NCBI GenBank assembly: GCA_027485165.1
Contig: JAIXRN010000031.1
Span: 1-50,058 of the forward strand
Direction of reading: 5' to 3'
DNA length: 50,058 bases
From: Rubrivivax sp.
GTDB lineage: Bacteria > Pseudomonadota > Gammaproteobacteria > Burkholderiales > Burkholderiaceae_C
Part shown: positions 25,403-34,060 of the stretch, one piece after another
Layout: each line of letters starts with the position of its first letter
Numbering within the stretch: position 1 is the first letter of the stretch
Program-made: the position numbers and the translations under genes
The notes under the pieces: model-generated
Databases searched by the model: none
What the model was told of the DNA's origin: nothing
The model's input: the letters and a program-made list of their open reading frames with translations, nothing else

Positions 25403-26884
25403 ATGGCCCTGCTGCTGGGCCTGGCACAGGCCGCGCTGCCAGCCGGTGCCGCCACCAGTCGGCGGGCTGCCGCAGGGCCTGCCGCCGCCCCGGCCACCGT
25501 CACGTCCGCCGCGCCTGAAGACCGGTCGGAACTGCGCGATCTGCCACCCGACGTCCGTGCTGCCCTGCGGCGGGCCCAGGTGCCACTGGACTCCTTGGTG
25601 GCCGTGGTGCACGACGCCGGCAGCGGGCGCCGCGTGTTGGAAGAACAGGCCAGCAAGCCCGTGAACCCCGCTTCGCTGATGAAGCTGCTGACCACCGCCG
25701 CCGCGCTGGACCGCCTGGGCCCGGCCTGGACCTGGTCCACCCCGGTCTGGCTGCGGGGCAGCGTGCGTGACGGGGTGCTGGCTGGCGACCTGCACATCCA
25801 GGGCCAGGGCGACCCCAGCATCACCCAGGAACGGCTGTGGCTGCTGCTGCGCCGCGTGCAGCAGCTGGGCGTGCGCGACATCCGCGGCGACATCGTCGTC
25901 GACCAATCGGCCTTTGCCGTGCCCGACATCGACCCCGCGGCCTTCGACGGCGAAGGCCTGCGGCCCTACAACGTGCGCCCGGCTGCGCTGCTGATCAACC
26001 TGCGCAGCCAGGTTTACAGCTTCGTGCCGGACCCGGCCGCCGGCGTGGCGCGCGTGCTGGCCGAGCCGCCCCTGGCCGGCTGGACCACGGACCGCAGCGT
26101 GCCGCTGAATGCCGGCCCCTGCGGCGACTGGCGGGCAGGCCTGAAGGCCAGCTTCGAAGCCACCCGCACGCGCTTTGCCGGCAGCTACCCCACGGCCTGC
26201 GGTGAACTGAACTGGCCCGTGGCCGACCCCGAACCCGCCAGCTACGACGCCCGCGCGCTGGCCGGCCTGTGGCGCGAGATGGGCGGCAGCCTGGCCGGTA
26301 ACGTGCGCGAAGGCCCGCCCCCTGCTGGCCAGCCCCCCAGCTTCGAGGCCGCGTCGCCGCCGCTGCTGGACACGGTGCGCAACATCAACAAGTTCAGCAA
26401 CAACGTGATGGCGCAGCAGCTGTTTCTGAGCCTGGCCCTGCAGGCTGCACCCCAGCAGCCGGCCACGCCCCAGGCCGCGCGCGACACGATGCAGCTGTGG
26501 CTGCAGTCGCGCCTGGGTGATGCCGCGCAGGACGCGGTGGTCGACAACGGGTCGGGCCTGTCACGTGACAACCGCGTCAGCGCGCGCCTGCTGGCCCGGC
26601 TGCTGGCCCAGACCTACGACAGCCCGGTGATGAGCGAGCTGATGTCTTCGTTGCCGATTTCAGGCGTCGACGGCACGCTCCGCCGCAGCCGCGCTACACC
26701 CGGGCGGGCGCACCTGAAGACGGGTTCGTTGCGCGACGTGGCCGGCGTGGCAGGCTACGTGCTGTCCAACAGTGGCCGACGCTATGTGCTGGTGGCCATC
26801 GTCAACCATCCGCAAGCGGCGGCGGCACGCCCGGCGCTGGAAGCGCTGGTGCAGTGGACCTTGCGCGACGCCCCCTGGCGCTGA
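25403..26884 (+). CDS. dacB: D-alanyl-D-alanine carboxypeptidase/endopeptidase (PBP4, DacB-like)
   Basis: A 493-residue periplasmic class C low-molecular-weight penicillin-binding protein that trims peptidoglycan side chains and cross-links. The three active-site motifs are present: SLMK (S91, K94), SNN at 332-334, and KTG at 439-441. The large inserted domain between motifs 1 and 2 (about residues 110-320) is typical of PBP4. The signal peptide is ALLLGLAQAALPAGAA. I start at the ATG at 25403 with GAAGG 8 bases upstream. An in-frame GTG at 25310 would add 31 residues before the signal peptide, less likely. It diverges from the DMT transporter and ends 79 bases before a convergent gene. Confidence 0.93.
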   Translation: MALLLGLAQAALPAGAATSRRAAAGPAAAPATVTSAAPEDRSELRDLPPDVRAALRRAQVPLDSLVAVVHDAGSGRRVLEEQASKPVNPASLMKLLTTAAALDRLGPAWTWSTPVWLRGSVRDGVLAGDLHIQGQGDPSITQERLWLLLRRVQQLGVRDIRGDIVVDQSAFAVPDIDPAAFDGEGLRPYNVRPAALLINLRSQVYSFVPDPAAGVARVLAEPPLAGWTTDRSVPLNAGPCGDWRAGLKASFEATRTRFAGSYPTACGELNWPVADPEPASYDARALAGLWREMGGSLAGNVREGPPPAGQPPSFEAASPPLLDTVRNINKFSNNVMAQQLFLSLALQAAPQQPATPQAARDTMQLWLQSRLGDAAQDAVVDNGSGLSRDNRVSARLLARLLAQTYDSPVMSELMSSLPISGVDGTLRRSRATPGRAHLKTGSLRDVAGVAGYVLSNSGRRYVLVAIVNHPQAAAARPALEALVQWTLRDAPWR

Positions 26885-26897
26885 GCCTGAATTTGTC

Positions 26898-26921
26898 ATC
26901 CTGGCACATTGGCGCCAGGAT
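26898..26921. terminator. Hairpin after dacB
   Basis: ATCCTGGC (26898-26905) and its exact inverse (26914-26921) enclose an 8-base loop, between the convergent stops of dacB and the GDSL-like gene. There is no T-run, so termination is unproven. Confidence 0.4.
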
Positions 26922-26963
26922 TGGCTTGCCATGCTGGCCCCTGGCGGCTGGCGCCAGCGGTCG

Positions 26964-27968
26964 TCAGAACGGGTTACGCCGGGCGCGGTCCACGGCCAGC
27001 TGGGCCAGCTGGGCGTGGCCAGCGCTGCCCAGGCGCGTCTCGTCAGCCCACAGATACGTAGCTGGGTCAGCACCGGTGACAAGGGTGGCCGTGCTGCACT
27101 GCGGCAAGGCCACGGTGCAGACGCCATCGGTGACGTTGACCACTCCGAAACCACCCGGGAAGCGGTCGATGGCCTGCAACTGCAGGTCGGCCTGGACCAG
27201 GCCGACGAAACGACCGTCCAGCACCACGTTCACGCCGAGCTGTTCGTTGAAGGCCGCCGTCAGCCGGGACAGGAGCGCCGAGCGGTCCAGGTCTTCGAAG
27301 GCGCGTTTCTGCGCCTTGCCGTAGGGTGTCAGGCCCATGTCTGGCACCGTGGCCACGACCACCTTCACGCCCAGGCTCACCAGCCGGTTGATGGTGAGCG
27401 CCAGCCGCGTGCCGCGTGCACGGGCGTCGGCAATCAGGCTTGCTTCCGCCCGAGCCGGGTACTGGCCGTAAAGCTCGAGGATGTCGTTGGCACCCACCAG
27501 CAGGGTGGCCAGGTCCTTGTCGCGGAAGCCGCCGGCAGCCACCTGGGCTTCGACCTGGGCCGTGACGTCGTCAGCCTTCGTGCCTGGGCGGGCCAGCATG
27601 CGGGCGTTGGTGTCGGGCAGGAAGGTTGGGTTGCATTCCGCGAACGCCAGGCCATAGGCCGATGCCACTTGCTGCACCCAGATGGGCTCGTCGGCGCAGC
27701 TGAGCCGGTTGTTGGCATCGAGCGCGTTCACCGCGTACTTGCGACCGGTTGACTCCAGCGTGCTGGTCTCGTCACCGAAGGCGAAGTAACGCAGCGGGAC
27801 GAAGGCCTCGATCTGCGACGTGCCGCCGCCGCAGCCCGCCAGAACAGCCAGGCCAGCGACAGCCAGACCCCGGGCCAAGGCACGCACCGGGCGCCGCGCC
27901 GCCGGGCCGAAAGACAGGCGAGCGGACAGACGCGAAAGCAGGCGCTGGGCCTTGCGGCTGGAAGTCAT
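26964..27968 (-). CDS. GDSL/SGNH-like lipoprotein lacking canonical catalytic residues
   Basis: A 334-residue predicted lipoprotein (lipobox LAGC, Cys46) with an SGNH-hydrolase-like layout. Block I reads YFAFGDETST, so the nucleophile position of GDS is Glu67, though Ser69 is two residues on. Block III is intact (LLVGANDI). Block V reads WADETRLGSAGH: Asp309 is kept but the expected His of DxxH is Arg312. I recall a Burkholderiales family with the same FGDE motif, so this may be a family trait rather than damage; activity is doubtful. The start is the ATG at 27968, 34 bases after the tsaC stop, placing it at the end of the purE-purK-tsaC run. Confidence 0.8.
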   Translation of the reverse strand: MTSSRKAQRLLSRLSARLSFGPAARRPVRALARGLAVAGLAVLAGCGGGTSQIEAFVPLRYFAFGDETSTLESTGRKYAVNALDANNRLSCADEPIWVQQVASAYGLAFAECNPTFLPDTNARMLARPGTKADDVTAQVEAQVAAGGFRDKDLATLLVGANDILELYGQYPARAEASLIADARARGTRLALTINRLVSLGVKVVVATVPDMGLTPYGKAQKRAFEDLDRSALLSRLTAAFNEQLGVNVVLDGRFVGLVQADLQLQAIDRFPGGFGVVNVTDGVCTVALPQCSTATLVTGADPATYLWADETRLGSAGHAQLAQLAVDRARRNPF

Positions 27969-28002
27969 CGAAGCTCCGGCAAAGGGGTCAGTCAGGGGCG
28001 GG

Positions 28003-28992
28003 CTACAAGGCGGCTGCGGCACGCAGCAGGCGGTCGCGGACGCCGTCCCAATCAGGTGTGGAAGGTGGGTGTTCAACCAGGATCCGGCTGACCCCCAGGG
28101 CATCGAATTCGCGCAGCACGCCAAACAGTTCGTGGGCCGCCGCAGCGGCAGTGGCCGGCATCTGCCGCCAGACCTGCACCGCGCCAGGCAGCCCGGGCGC
28201 GTGCCGGGAATATACCCCGACGCCCCGCAGCCCCTGCGTCGACAGGCCGGCCAGCACAGCCGGCAAGCTGGCGGCTGGCAGCAGCTGCACGACGGCCGAG
28301 GGTGCGTAATGCGACAGCAAGGTGCCGGAAGCGCGGGGCGACGCCGCGTCCGGCAGGCCCAGTGGCAGGCCCAGGGCCTGCTGCAGCGCCGCCACGCCCA
28401 GCTGGCCGGGGCGCAGCAGGGCGGGCGGCTGCCGCGTGCAGTCGACGATGCTGGATTCGATGCCGACGTCGCAGGCCCCCCCGTCCAGCACCCACAGGTC
28501 GGGGCCGAGTTCGTCGACGACGTGCGCAGCGGTGGTGGGGCTGACGCGGCCAAACCGGTTGGCGCTGGGTGCAGCCACACCCCAGACGCCGTGTTCTGCT
28601 GCGGCCTGCAGCAGGGCCAGTGCCACTGGGTGCGCAGGCATGCGCAAACCGATGCTGTCTTGGCCGCCAGCCGCTGCCGTGGCCATGCCGGGGCGGCGCG
28701 GCACGATCACCGTCAGCGGGCCGGGCCAGAAGCGCGCCATCAGGCAACGCGCGGACGCACCAGGGTCGGCACTGAAACGCCGTACGGCGTCAAGGCTGGC
28801 CACATGCACGATCAGGGGGTGATCGGCCGGTCGGCCCTTGGCCGCAAAAACGCGGGCCACGGCGGCGTCGTCTTCGGCGTTCGCACCCAGCCCGTAGACC
28901 GTTTCGGTGGCAAACGCCACCAGTTGGCCAGCCGCCAGGCGCGCGGCGCAGGCCTGGACGTCAGCAACGCTGGTGCCGTGCAGCAAGGGCAT
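28003..28992 (-). CDS. tsaC: L-threonylcarbamoyladenylate synthase (Sua5 type)
   Basis: A 329-residue enzyme making threonylcarbamoyl-AMP from threonine, bicarbonate and ATP for t6A37 of tRNA. The YrdC domain includes FATETVYGLGANA (about 27-39) and KGRPADHPL (52-60), with WPGPLTVI and APSANRFGRVSPT following. A further C-terminal Sua5 domain from about residue 210 (SGTLLSHYAPSA linker) makes this the long Sua5 form rather than short TsaC. The start ATG at 28992 lies 22 bases after purK. Its partner TsaB is also in this window. Confidence 0.94.
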   Translation of the reverse strand: MPLLHGTSVADVQACAARLAAGQLVAFATETVYGLGANAEDDAAVARVFAAKGRPADHPLIVHVASLDAVRRFSADPGASARCLMARFWPGPLTVIVPRRPGMATAAAGGQDSIGLRMPAHPVALALLQAAAEHGVWGVAAPSANRFGRVSPTTAAHVVDELGPDLWVLDGGACDVGIESSIVDCTRQPPALLRPGQLGVAALQQALGLPLGLPDAASPRASGTLLSHYAPSAVVQLLPAASLPAVLAGLSTQGLRGVGVYSRHAPGLPGAVQVWRQMPATAAAAAHELFGVLREFDALGVSRILVEHPPSTPDWDGVRDRLLRAAAAL

Positions 28993-29014
28993 AGGGGCGG
29001 TGGACGAACTGGCG

Positions 29015-30214
29015 TCAGAAGCCAGGCAGACCCAGCCGCGCTGCGGCTTGCAGGGCCACCGCGCGGGCCTGGTCTGCGCTGTCGGCCGTGACCGTGATAT
29101 GGCCCATCTTGCGGCCTGGGCGCGCCTGCGTCTTGCCGTAGAGGTGCAGGTGTACCCCTGGCAGGGCCAGCACGGCTGGCCAGTCGGGCGGCTGGGCCTG
29201 CGCCGCACCAGCAGCAAACCAGAGGTCGCCCATCAGGTTGATCATGACCGCAGCCGAATGCTGCCGCGGCCGCCGCAACGGCCAGCCCACCAGGCTGTGC
29301 AGCTGCAGGTCGAACTGCGACAGGTCACAGGCGTCGATGCTGTAGTGGCCCGAGTTGTGCGGGCGCGGCGCCATCTCGTTGGCCACCAGGCGGCCATCGG
29401 CCAGCACGAAGAATTCGACGCACAGCACGCCCACATGGCCGAGCGACTGCGCCAGCGCCAGCGCACTGGCCACCGCCTGCTGCGCGGTGGCGGGCGCAAC
29501 ATCAGGCGCCGGCACCTGTGTGACGGCCAGGACGCCGTCGCGGTGCAGGTTCTGCTGCACCGGCAGGTGGACCATGGCACCGTCGCGCCCCCGCGCCACG
29601 ATCACGCTGATTTCCAGCTGCAGGGGCAGCTGCTGTTCCAGCACGCAGGGCACGCCGCGCAGCGCCTGCCAGGCGTTGGCGAGTTGAGAAGCGCTGGCTA
29701 CGCGCACCTGGCCCTTGCCGTCGTAGCCCAGCGTGGCGGTCTTCAGGATGCCGGGCAACAAACCCATGGCCTGTGCAGCAGCGACACCCGCTTCGTCGTC
29801 GATCACCGCAAAGGGCGCACAAGGCACAGCGGCGCGCTGGAAGCACTGCTTCTCGCGGGCCCGGTGTTGGCACACCTGCACGGCTGCAGCCAGCGGCGAC
29901 ACCACGCAAGCTTCTTCGGCCAGGCGCTGAAGCGCCAGGGCCGGCACGTTCTCGAACTCTGTCGTGACGGCAGCGCACTGGTCGCGCAGCGCCGCCAACG
30001 CAGCGTCATCGTCATATGGGGCAGCGATGTGGACGTCGGCAGCTGCCGCGGCAGGGCTGGCGGCGTCGGGCTCGAGCACGACCACGCGGAACCCCTGAGC
30101 CTGGGCGGCGTGCACGAACATGCGACCCAGCTGACCGCCGCCAAGCACACCCACGGCACCGGCAGGACCGGGCTGACCGGGACCGATGCGCGGCACAGAG
30201 CTGCCCGGCAGCAT
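29015..30214 (-). CDS. purK: N5-carboxyaminoimidazole ribonucleotide synthase
   Basis: A 399-residue ATP-grasp enzyme that carboxylates AIR to N5-CAIR in purine synthesis. The N-terminal domain has VGVLGGGQLGRM and ends before the ATP-grasp core (KTATLGYDGKGQVRV, CVLEQQLPLQLEISVIVARG). The C-terminal EMAPRPHNSGHYSIDAC block is diagnostic of PurK. Its start overlaps the purE stop by one base, so the two enzymes of consecutive steps are translationally coupled. Confidence 0.96.
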   Translation of the reverse strand: MLPGSSVPRIGPGQPGPAGAVGVLGGGQLGRMFVHAAQAQGFRVVVLEPDAASPAAAAADVHIAAPYDDDAALAALRDQCAAVTTEFENVPALALQRLAEEACVVSPLAAAVQVCQHRAREKQCFQRAAVPCAPFAVIDDEAGVAAAQAMGLLPGILKTATLGYDGKGQVRVASASQLANAWQALRGVPCVLEQQLPLQLEISVIVARGRDGAMVHLPVQQNLHRDGVLAVTQVPAPDVAPATAQQAVASALALAQSLGHVGVLCVEFFVLADGRLVANEMAPRPHNSGHYSIDACDLSQFDLQLHSLVGWPLRRPRQHSAAVMINLMGDLWFAAGAAQAQPPDWPAVLALPGVHLHLYGKTQARPGRKMGHITVTADSADQARAVALQAAARLGLPGF

Positions 30215-30702
30215 CAGCGCAAATCCTGCGTCATGGCCTCGGCCGCTGCGGTCTGCCGCGCGCGAAAGGCCTGCAACTGGGACAGCAACTGGGCATCTCC
30301 GCTTGCCAGCATCGCGACCGCAAACAAGGCTGCATTGGCCGCGCCTGCCGTGCCGATGGCGAAGGTGGCAACAGGCACGCCCTTGGGCATCTGCACGATC
30401 GAGTAGAGCGAGTCCAGGCCCTGCAGGTGACGGCTGGGTACGGGCACACCCAGGACCGGCACTGTGGTCTTGGCCGCCAGCATGCCTGGCAGATGCGCAG
30501 CCCCACCGGCCCCGGCAATGATGGCCTTGAGCCCGCGCGCCGACGCCTGTTCGGCGAATCGGAACATCTCGTCCGGCATCCGATGCGCCGAGATCACGTG
30601 CTTTTCGTATCCGACGTTGAACTGGTCCAGGACCTCGGCCGCATGGCGGAGAGTTTCCCAGTCGCTGGAGGAGCCCATGAGGAGGGCTATGGTGGCGGTC
30701 AT
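30214..30702 (-). CDS. purE: N5-carboxyaminoimidazole ribonucleotide mutase
   Basis: A 162-residue class I PurE that moves the carboxyl group of N5-CAIR to C4, giving CAIR. Family motifs are [10 protein letters not shown] (residues 9-18), SAHRMPDEM with catalytic His40, [13 protein letters not shown], and [22 protein letters not shown]. Length is standard. It overlaps purK by one base and begins 33 bases after the A+T-rich TPR-like gene on the same strand, with AAGGA a few bases upstream of the start. I find no strong promoter in the 33-base gap, so it may be read from the upstream gene's transcript. Confidence 0.97.
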   Translation of the reverse strand: MTATIALLMGSSSDWETLRHAAEVLDQFNVGYEKHVISAHRMPDEMFRFAEQASARGLKAIIAGAGGAAHLPGMLAAKTTVPVLGVPVPSRHLQGLDSLYSIVQMPKGVPVATFAIGTAGAANAALFAVAMLASGDAQLLSQLQAFRARQTAAAEAMTQDLR

Positions 30703-30735
30703 AGCTTTGACATTCCTTCGCGCATTGCTAGTGCT

Positions 30736-31857
30736 TCAGTGATCCAACCACTGGCCAGGTGATCCCAGCTCTTGGTCTAATGTCATAAGAAGGGATGTTA
30801 AGGCAGCCGCTTGAACGCGATAATGAACCTCAAGGGTTTCAAAGGTAACCATCGCTTCCAAAACTTCGGATAATTCTGGAATTTTTGCTACAAGCTGCTT
30901 ACGCACCCACGCCAATACAAGCTGATCATCAATATCAAAAGCGGATAAATCTAACTTCGCACAGGTGTGTGCGAGGATCTTCGCCTCGTCGGGCTTGTCG
31001 AGCAGTGCCAGGCACAGGGCAGACTCAAGATCGACCATTTGTTCACTGAAGTTGTATTTAGCAAAAGGGCCCGCCGAGCGAATACTCTTTAGCCCGTCAT
31101 AGGCGGCCTGGTATTCGCCTTTCAGAAAAAGTACCCTGGCCTCGGACAGCGAATTCAAATTAGCAAGCGATAAATCGCGTGTCATTATCTGAAAGTTCTT
31201 TGCAGAAGCGAGTTCCATTTGTACAAGCGAGACCAGGTTATCGTCGAGGTCGCTAAAACACCGGTGAACTCGAAGCGAGGCTATCCCAAAAGCAGCACGA
31301 TTATAAAGAAGTGCATCAATAGTCGCCTGATCTCCGACAAGAAGCGCGTGCTCCCGACATCTCATGAACCAGCGCTGTCCATTCTGTCGATCACCTAAGA
31401 GAAAGAAACAACTGGCCATAGTGATCGCAACTCGGGCACGGGCATCATGATTGTCTCTTGCCGCAAGCTCATACGCCTTCCTCAAGGCCGTTGCCATCGC
31501 CTCAAAGTTTGATAATTCAAACTCGACGTGCGCTCTCCATGCTGAAGTCAATGAGCCTAGCTCTGGATCCTTCATCGCCAGCGCAATCAATTGGGCCCTC
31601 GAAATTCTGTCCCTTGCCGTAGGACTAAGATTCTGAAATATTTCTGCCAGGCCCTCTGCAAGCATTATCCAAACTGATATCCTCGCGTTCTGCCCGCCTC
31701 CAAAGCTCTTTCGCAAGTCAGCAATGATTTGGCGAGATTCTTCGAAATAACCTGTTCGAGAGAGATAACAAGACCGTTTGATCTGTATCTCAGCAATTGC
31801 AACTGGGTCTACTGCCGTTTGCAACTGAGCATCAAGCCGTGCGAGCAACTGTGACAT
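30736..31857 (-). CDS. A+T-rich TPR-like helical protein, unknown function
   Basis: A 373-residue protein I cannot name. It is almost entirely helical and has TPR-like helix pairs, for example around residues 35-50 (GYFEESRQIIADL), 135-150 (ATALRKAYELAARDN) and 270-285 (KGEYQAAYDGLKSI). No signal peptide, membrane helix or DNA-binding motif is evident. Its composition differs sharply from the rest: 60-base lines at 31201, 31441 and 31741 have 29, 34 and 24 G/C, whereas the line at 30241 in purE has 42. It has a good ribosome-binding site (GAGAGGGG) before the ATG at 31857. A histone-gene terminator lies 28 bases upstream of the start, and purE begins 33 bases downstream of the stop. Acquisition by transfer is inferred. 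Confidence 0.85.
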   Translation of the reverse strand: MSQLLARLDAQLQTAVDPVAIAEIQIKRSCYLSRTGYFEESRQIIADLRKSFGGGQNARISVWIMLAEGLAEIFQNLSPTARDRISRAQLIALAMKDPELGSLTSAWRAHVEFELSNFEAMATALRKAYELAARDNHDARARVAITMASCFFLLGDRQNGQRWFMRCREHALLVGDQATIDALLYNRAAFGIASLRVHRCFSDLDDNLVSLVQMELASAKNFQIMTRDLSLANLNSLSEARVLFLKGEYQAAYDGLKSIRSAGPFAKYNFSEQMVDLESALCLALLDKPDEAKILAHTCAKLDLSAFDIDDQLVLAWVRKQLVAKIPELSEVLEAMVTFETLEVHYRVQAAALTSLLMTLDQELGSPGQWLDH

Positions 31858-31884
31858 CGAAACCCCTCTCGTTTCAAGTCAATG

Positions 31885-31908
31885 AAAAAGGCCCGGCAAA
31901 GCCGGGCC
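31885..31908 (-). terminator. Intrinsic terminator of the histone H1-like gene
   Basis: On the minus strand the stem GGCCCGGC (31901-31908) pairs with GCCGGGCC (31890-31897) around TTT, followed by five T (31885-31889). It begins 50 bases after the histone-like stop and ends just 28 bases before the TPR-like gene's start. Confidence 0.9.
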
Positions 31909-31957
31909 AGACTTACTGCTATCCTGCTTCATCTGCAGGTTCAGTTCTAACGCATTC

Positions 31958-32380
31958 CTAGGGTTTGTTGCCCGTGGGGAAAGGCCAAGCGGCCGCTGGA
32001 TTCAATGTTGTTTTCGCTGGAGCGGGCGCAGGAGCAGGGGCAGCAGGCGTAGCAGGTGCCGCCTTCTTTGCTGCTTTCTTTGCTGCAGCTTTTTTGGTCG
32101 CCGGCTTCTTCACCGCCGCTGCCTTCTTCGCCGGTGCAGCCTTTTTCACGGCCGCCTTCTTGGCCGGCGCAGCTTTCTTGGCCGGGGCGGCCTTCTTTGC
32201 TGCAGCCTTCTTGGCCGGTGCAGCCTTCTTCGCCGGTGCAGCCTTCTTGGCCGGGGCGGCCTTCTTGGCCGCAGCCTTCTTCGCCGGTGCAGCCTTCTTT
32301 GCCGGTGCAGCCTTCTTCGCCGGGGCGGCCTTCTTTGCCGCGGCCTTTTTGGCCGGAGCGGCCTTTTTCGCAGTTGCCAT
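31958..32380 (-). CDS. Histone H1-like DNA-binding protein
   Basis: A 140-residue, highly basic protein made of repeated lysine/alanine/proline blocks (AAPAKKA and AAKKA) over about residues 5-110. An alanine/proline linker follows and then the conserved tail NPAAAWPFPTGNKP. This resembles the histone H1-like nucleoid proteins of Burkholderiales (related in style to HC2, AlgP and BpH1), which bind DNA non-specifically and help compact the nucleoid. The start is the ATG at 32380 with GGAG 7 bases upstream; an in-frame ATG at 32398 is less well placed. Repeat number in such genes is expected to vary between strains. It has its own terminator downstream. Confidence 0.9.
   Translation of the reverse strand: MATAKKAAPAKKAAAKKAAPAKKAAPAKKAAPAKKAAAKKAAPAKKAAPAKKAAPAKKAAAKKAAPAKKAAPAKKAAVKKAAPAKKAAAVKKPATKKAAAKKAAKKAAPATPAAPAPAPAPAKTTLNPAAAWPFPTGNKP
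32090..32375 (-). repeat. Internal coding repeats of the histone H1-like gene
   Basis: The coding sequence is built of near-identical 15- to 21-base blocks, read on the plus strand as variants of GCCTTCTTCGCCGGTGCA. They alternate between GCCGGTGCA and GCCGGGGCG endings. Such arrays are prone to copy-number change and to assembly collapse. Confidence 0.85.
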
Positions 32381-32561
32381 AACGATCTCCTTGATCAAGT
32401 TGCAAATGGCTCCAGGCCCCAGCTAAGGGCGCGGAGATTCATCGTCCGATGGTCTGCTTTCAGGCTCGTGCCCGTCGACGGTCGCCTCGGTGCGATGAAT
32501 GGGTCAGCAAGCTCGGCATTGATCTGGTCTGTGCCTGCCTTGGCTTGCAATTCTTGGATTC

Positions 32562-32575
32562 TTGATCTTTCTCAA
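32562..32575. promoter_or_regulatory. Possible FNR/ANR-type site upstream of the histone-like gene
   Basis: On the minus strand this reads TTGAG-AAAG-ATCAA, nine of ten matches to the FNR half-site pattern. It lies about 180 bases before the histone-like start, in the otherwise featureless stretch 32381-32637 between that gene and the nrdB stop. A single site of this kind can occur by chance. Confidence 0.25.
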
Positions 32576-32637
32576 CGCCCGCTGCGCCTGGGCGCGGCGG
32601 GTTTGCGGCTTCGGCACCGCTTGGCTGAGCCCTTCGC

Positions 32638-33930
32638 TCAGTCCCAAGCCAGAGCCCCGCCAGTCTGGTAGTCGATGACTCGCGTTTCGAAGAAATTGCG
32701 TTCCTTCTTCAGGTCGATCATCTCGCTCATCCACGGAAACGGGTTTTCTTCGTTCGGGAACAGTTCCTCAAGCCCGATCTGCGTGGCACGCCGGTTGGCG
32801 ATGTAGCGCAGGTAGCCTTTGAACATGCTGGCGTTCAGACCCAGCACGCCGCGCGGCATGGTGTCTTCGGCATAGCGGTATTCCAGCTCGACAGCCTGTT
32901 CGAACAGCGCCTTGATCTCAGCCTTGAAGTCGGCCGTCCACAAGTGCGGGTTTTCAAGCTTGATCTGGTTGATCAGGTCGATGCCGAAATTGCAGTGCAT
33001 CGACTCGTCACGCAGGATGTACTGGTACTGCTCGGCTGCGCCCGTCATCTTGTTCTGTCGGCCCAGCGCCAGGATCTGCGTGAAGCCGACGTAGAAGAAC
33101 AGACCTTCCATCAGGCACGCGAAGACGATCAGGCTCTTCAGCAGGCGCTGGTCGGTTTCGGGGGTGCCGGTATGGAAGTTCGGGTCCATGATCGCCTGGA
33201 TGAAGGGGATCAGGAACTCGTCCTTGTCGCGAATCGACTTCACCTCGTTGTAGGCGTTGAAGATCTCGCTCTCGTCCAGCCCCAGGCTTTCAACGATGTA
33301 CTGGTAGGCGTGGGTATGGATCGCTTCCTCGAACGCCTGGCGCAGCAGGAACTGCCGGCATTCGGGCGCCGTGATGTGGCGGTAAGTGCCCAGGACGATG
33401 TTGTTGGCGGCCAGGGAATCAGCCGTGACGAAGAACCCCAGGTTGCGCTTGATGATGCGGCGCTCGTCTTCTGTCAGGCCGTTCGGGTCCTTCCAGGTCG
33501 CGATGTCGCGCGACATGTTCACCTCTTGCGGCATCCAGTGGTTGGCGCAGGTGGCCAGGTACTTTTCCCAAGCCCACTTGTACTTGAACGGCACCAGCTG
33601 GTTGACGTCGGTCTGACCATTGATGATGCGTTTGTCAGCTGCCTTGACGCGGTGTGTTGTACGCGCTTCAGCCGGCGCTGCCGGCTGGGCTGATACGGGC
33701 TGAACAGCAGCCACGATGGATACCGACACCGGCATGGAAGCCGGTACCAAGGCTGACGCGTCAACACCCCGTTTCGTGCGCACTTCGTCGCGCCGTTCAT
33801 TGCGCTCTTCGTTGCGCTCTTCGTTGCGCTGTACATCCTGCCGCGCCACGACTCGGGATTCCACCCGCAGGTCGTGAATCTCGCGGCTTTCCTGGCTTTC
33901 GGCTTTGGTGTCTTCTTCCCAGACCAACAT
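32638..33930 (-). CDS. nrdB: Class I ribonucleotide reductase, beta (radical) subunit
   Basis: A 430-residue subunit carrying the diiron site and tyrosyl radical. The conserved core begins near residue 101 ([15 protein letters not shown]). The iron ligands and radical position are seen in [10 protein letters not shown]: Glu202, His205 and Tyr209 with the spacing of E. coli E115, H118 and Y122. [17 protein letters not shown] provides the second helix of ligands. The first 100 residues are unusual: a charged stretch with three RNEE/RNER repeats and then a hydrophobic, valine-rich segment. The ATG at 33930 has GGAAG 7 bases upstream. It follows nrdA after a 159-base gap that contains a palindrome. 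Confidence 0.95.
   Translation of the reverse strand: MLVWEEDTKAESQESREIHDLRVESRVVARQDVQRNEERNEERNERRDEVRTKRGVDASALVPASMPVSVSIVAAVQPVSAQPAAPAEARTTHRVKAADKRIINGQTDVNQLVPFKYKWAWEKYLATCANHWMPQEVNMSRDIATWKDPNGLTEDERRIIKRNLGFFVTADSLAANNIVLGTYRHITAPECRQFLLRQAFEEAIHTHAYQYIVESLGLDESEIFNAYNEVKSIRDKDEFLIPFIQAIMDPNFHTGTPETDQRLLKSLIVFACLMEGLFFYVGFTQILALGRQNKMTGAAEQYQYILRDESMHCNFGIDLINQIKLENPHLWTADFKAEIKALFEQAVELEYRYAEDTMPRGVLGLNASMFKGYLRYIANRRATQIGLEELFPNEENPFPWMSEMIDLKKERNFFETRVIDYQTGGALAWD
33796..33831 (-). repeat. 12-bp triplicate in the 5' part of nrdB
   Basis: Three adjacent 12-base units (plus-strand TTCATTGCGCTC at 33796, TTCGTTGCGCTC at 33808, TTCGTTGCGCTG at 33820) encode a repeated RNEE tetrapeptide in the NrdB N-terminal extension. 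The unit length keeps the frame. Confidence 0.9.
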
Positions 33931-34060
33931 GTCTTGACTTCCTATTCGTGAATTATCTGAGTGTTGTTCTCGAACACCAAGCATTCATTGACATCAAGGG
34001 CCTGATGCTGTTGCCCGGGGGCATCGGCTGCAGGCCTCATTGCCAGAAATGCCATGGGTT

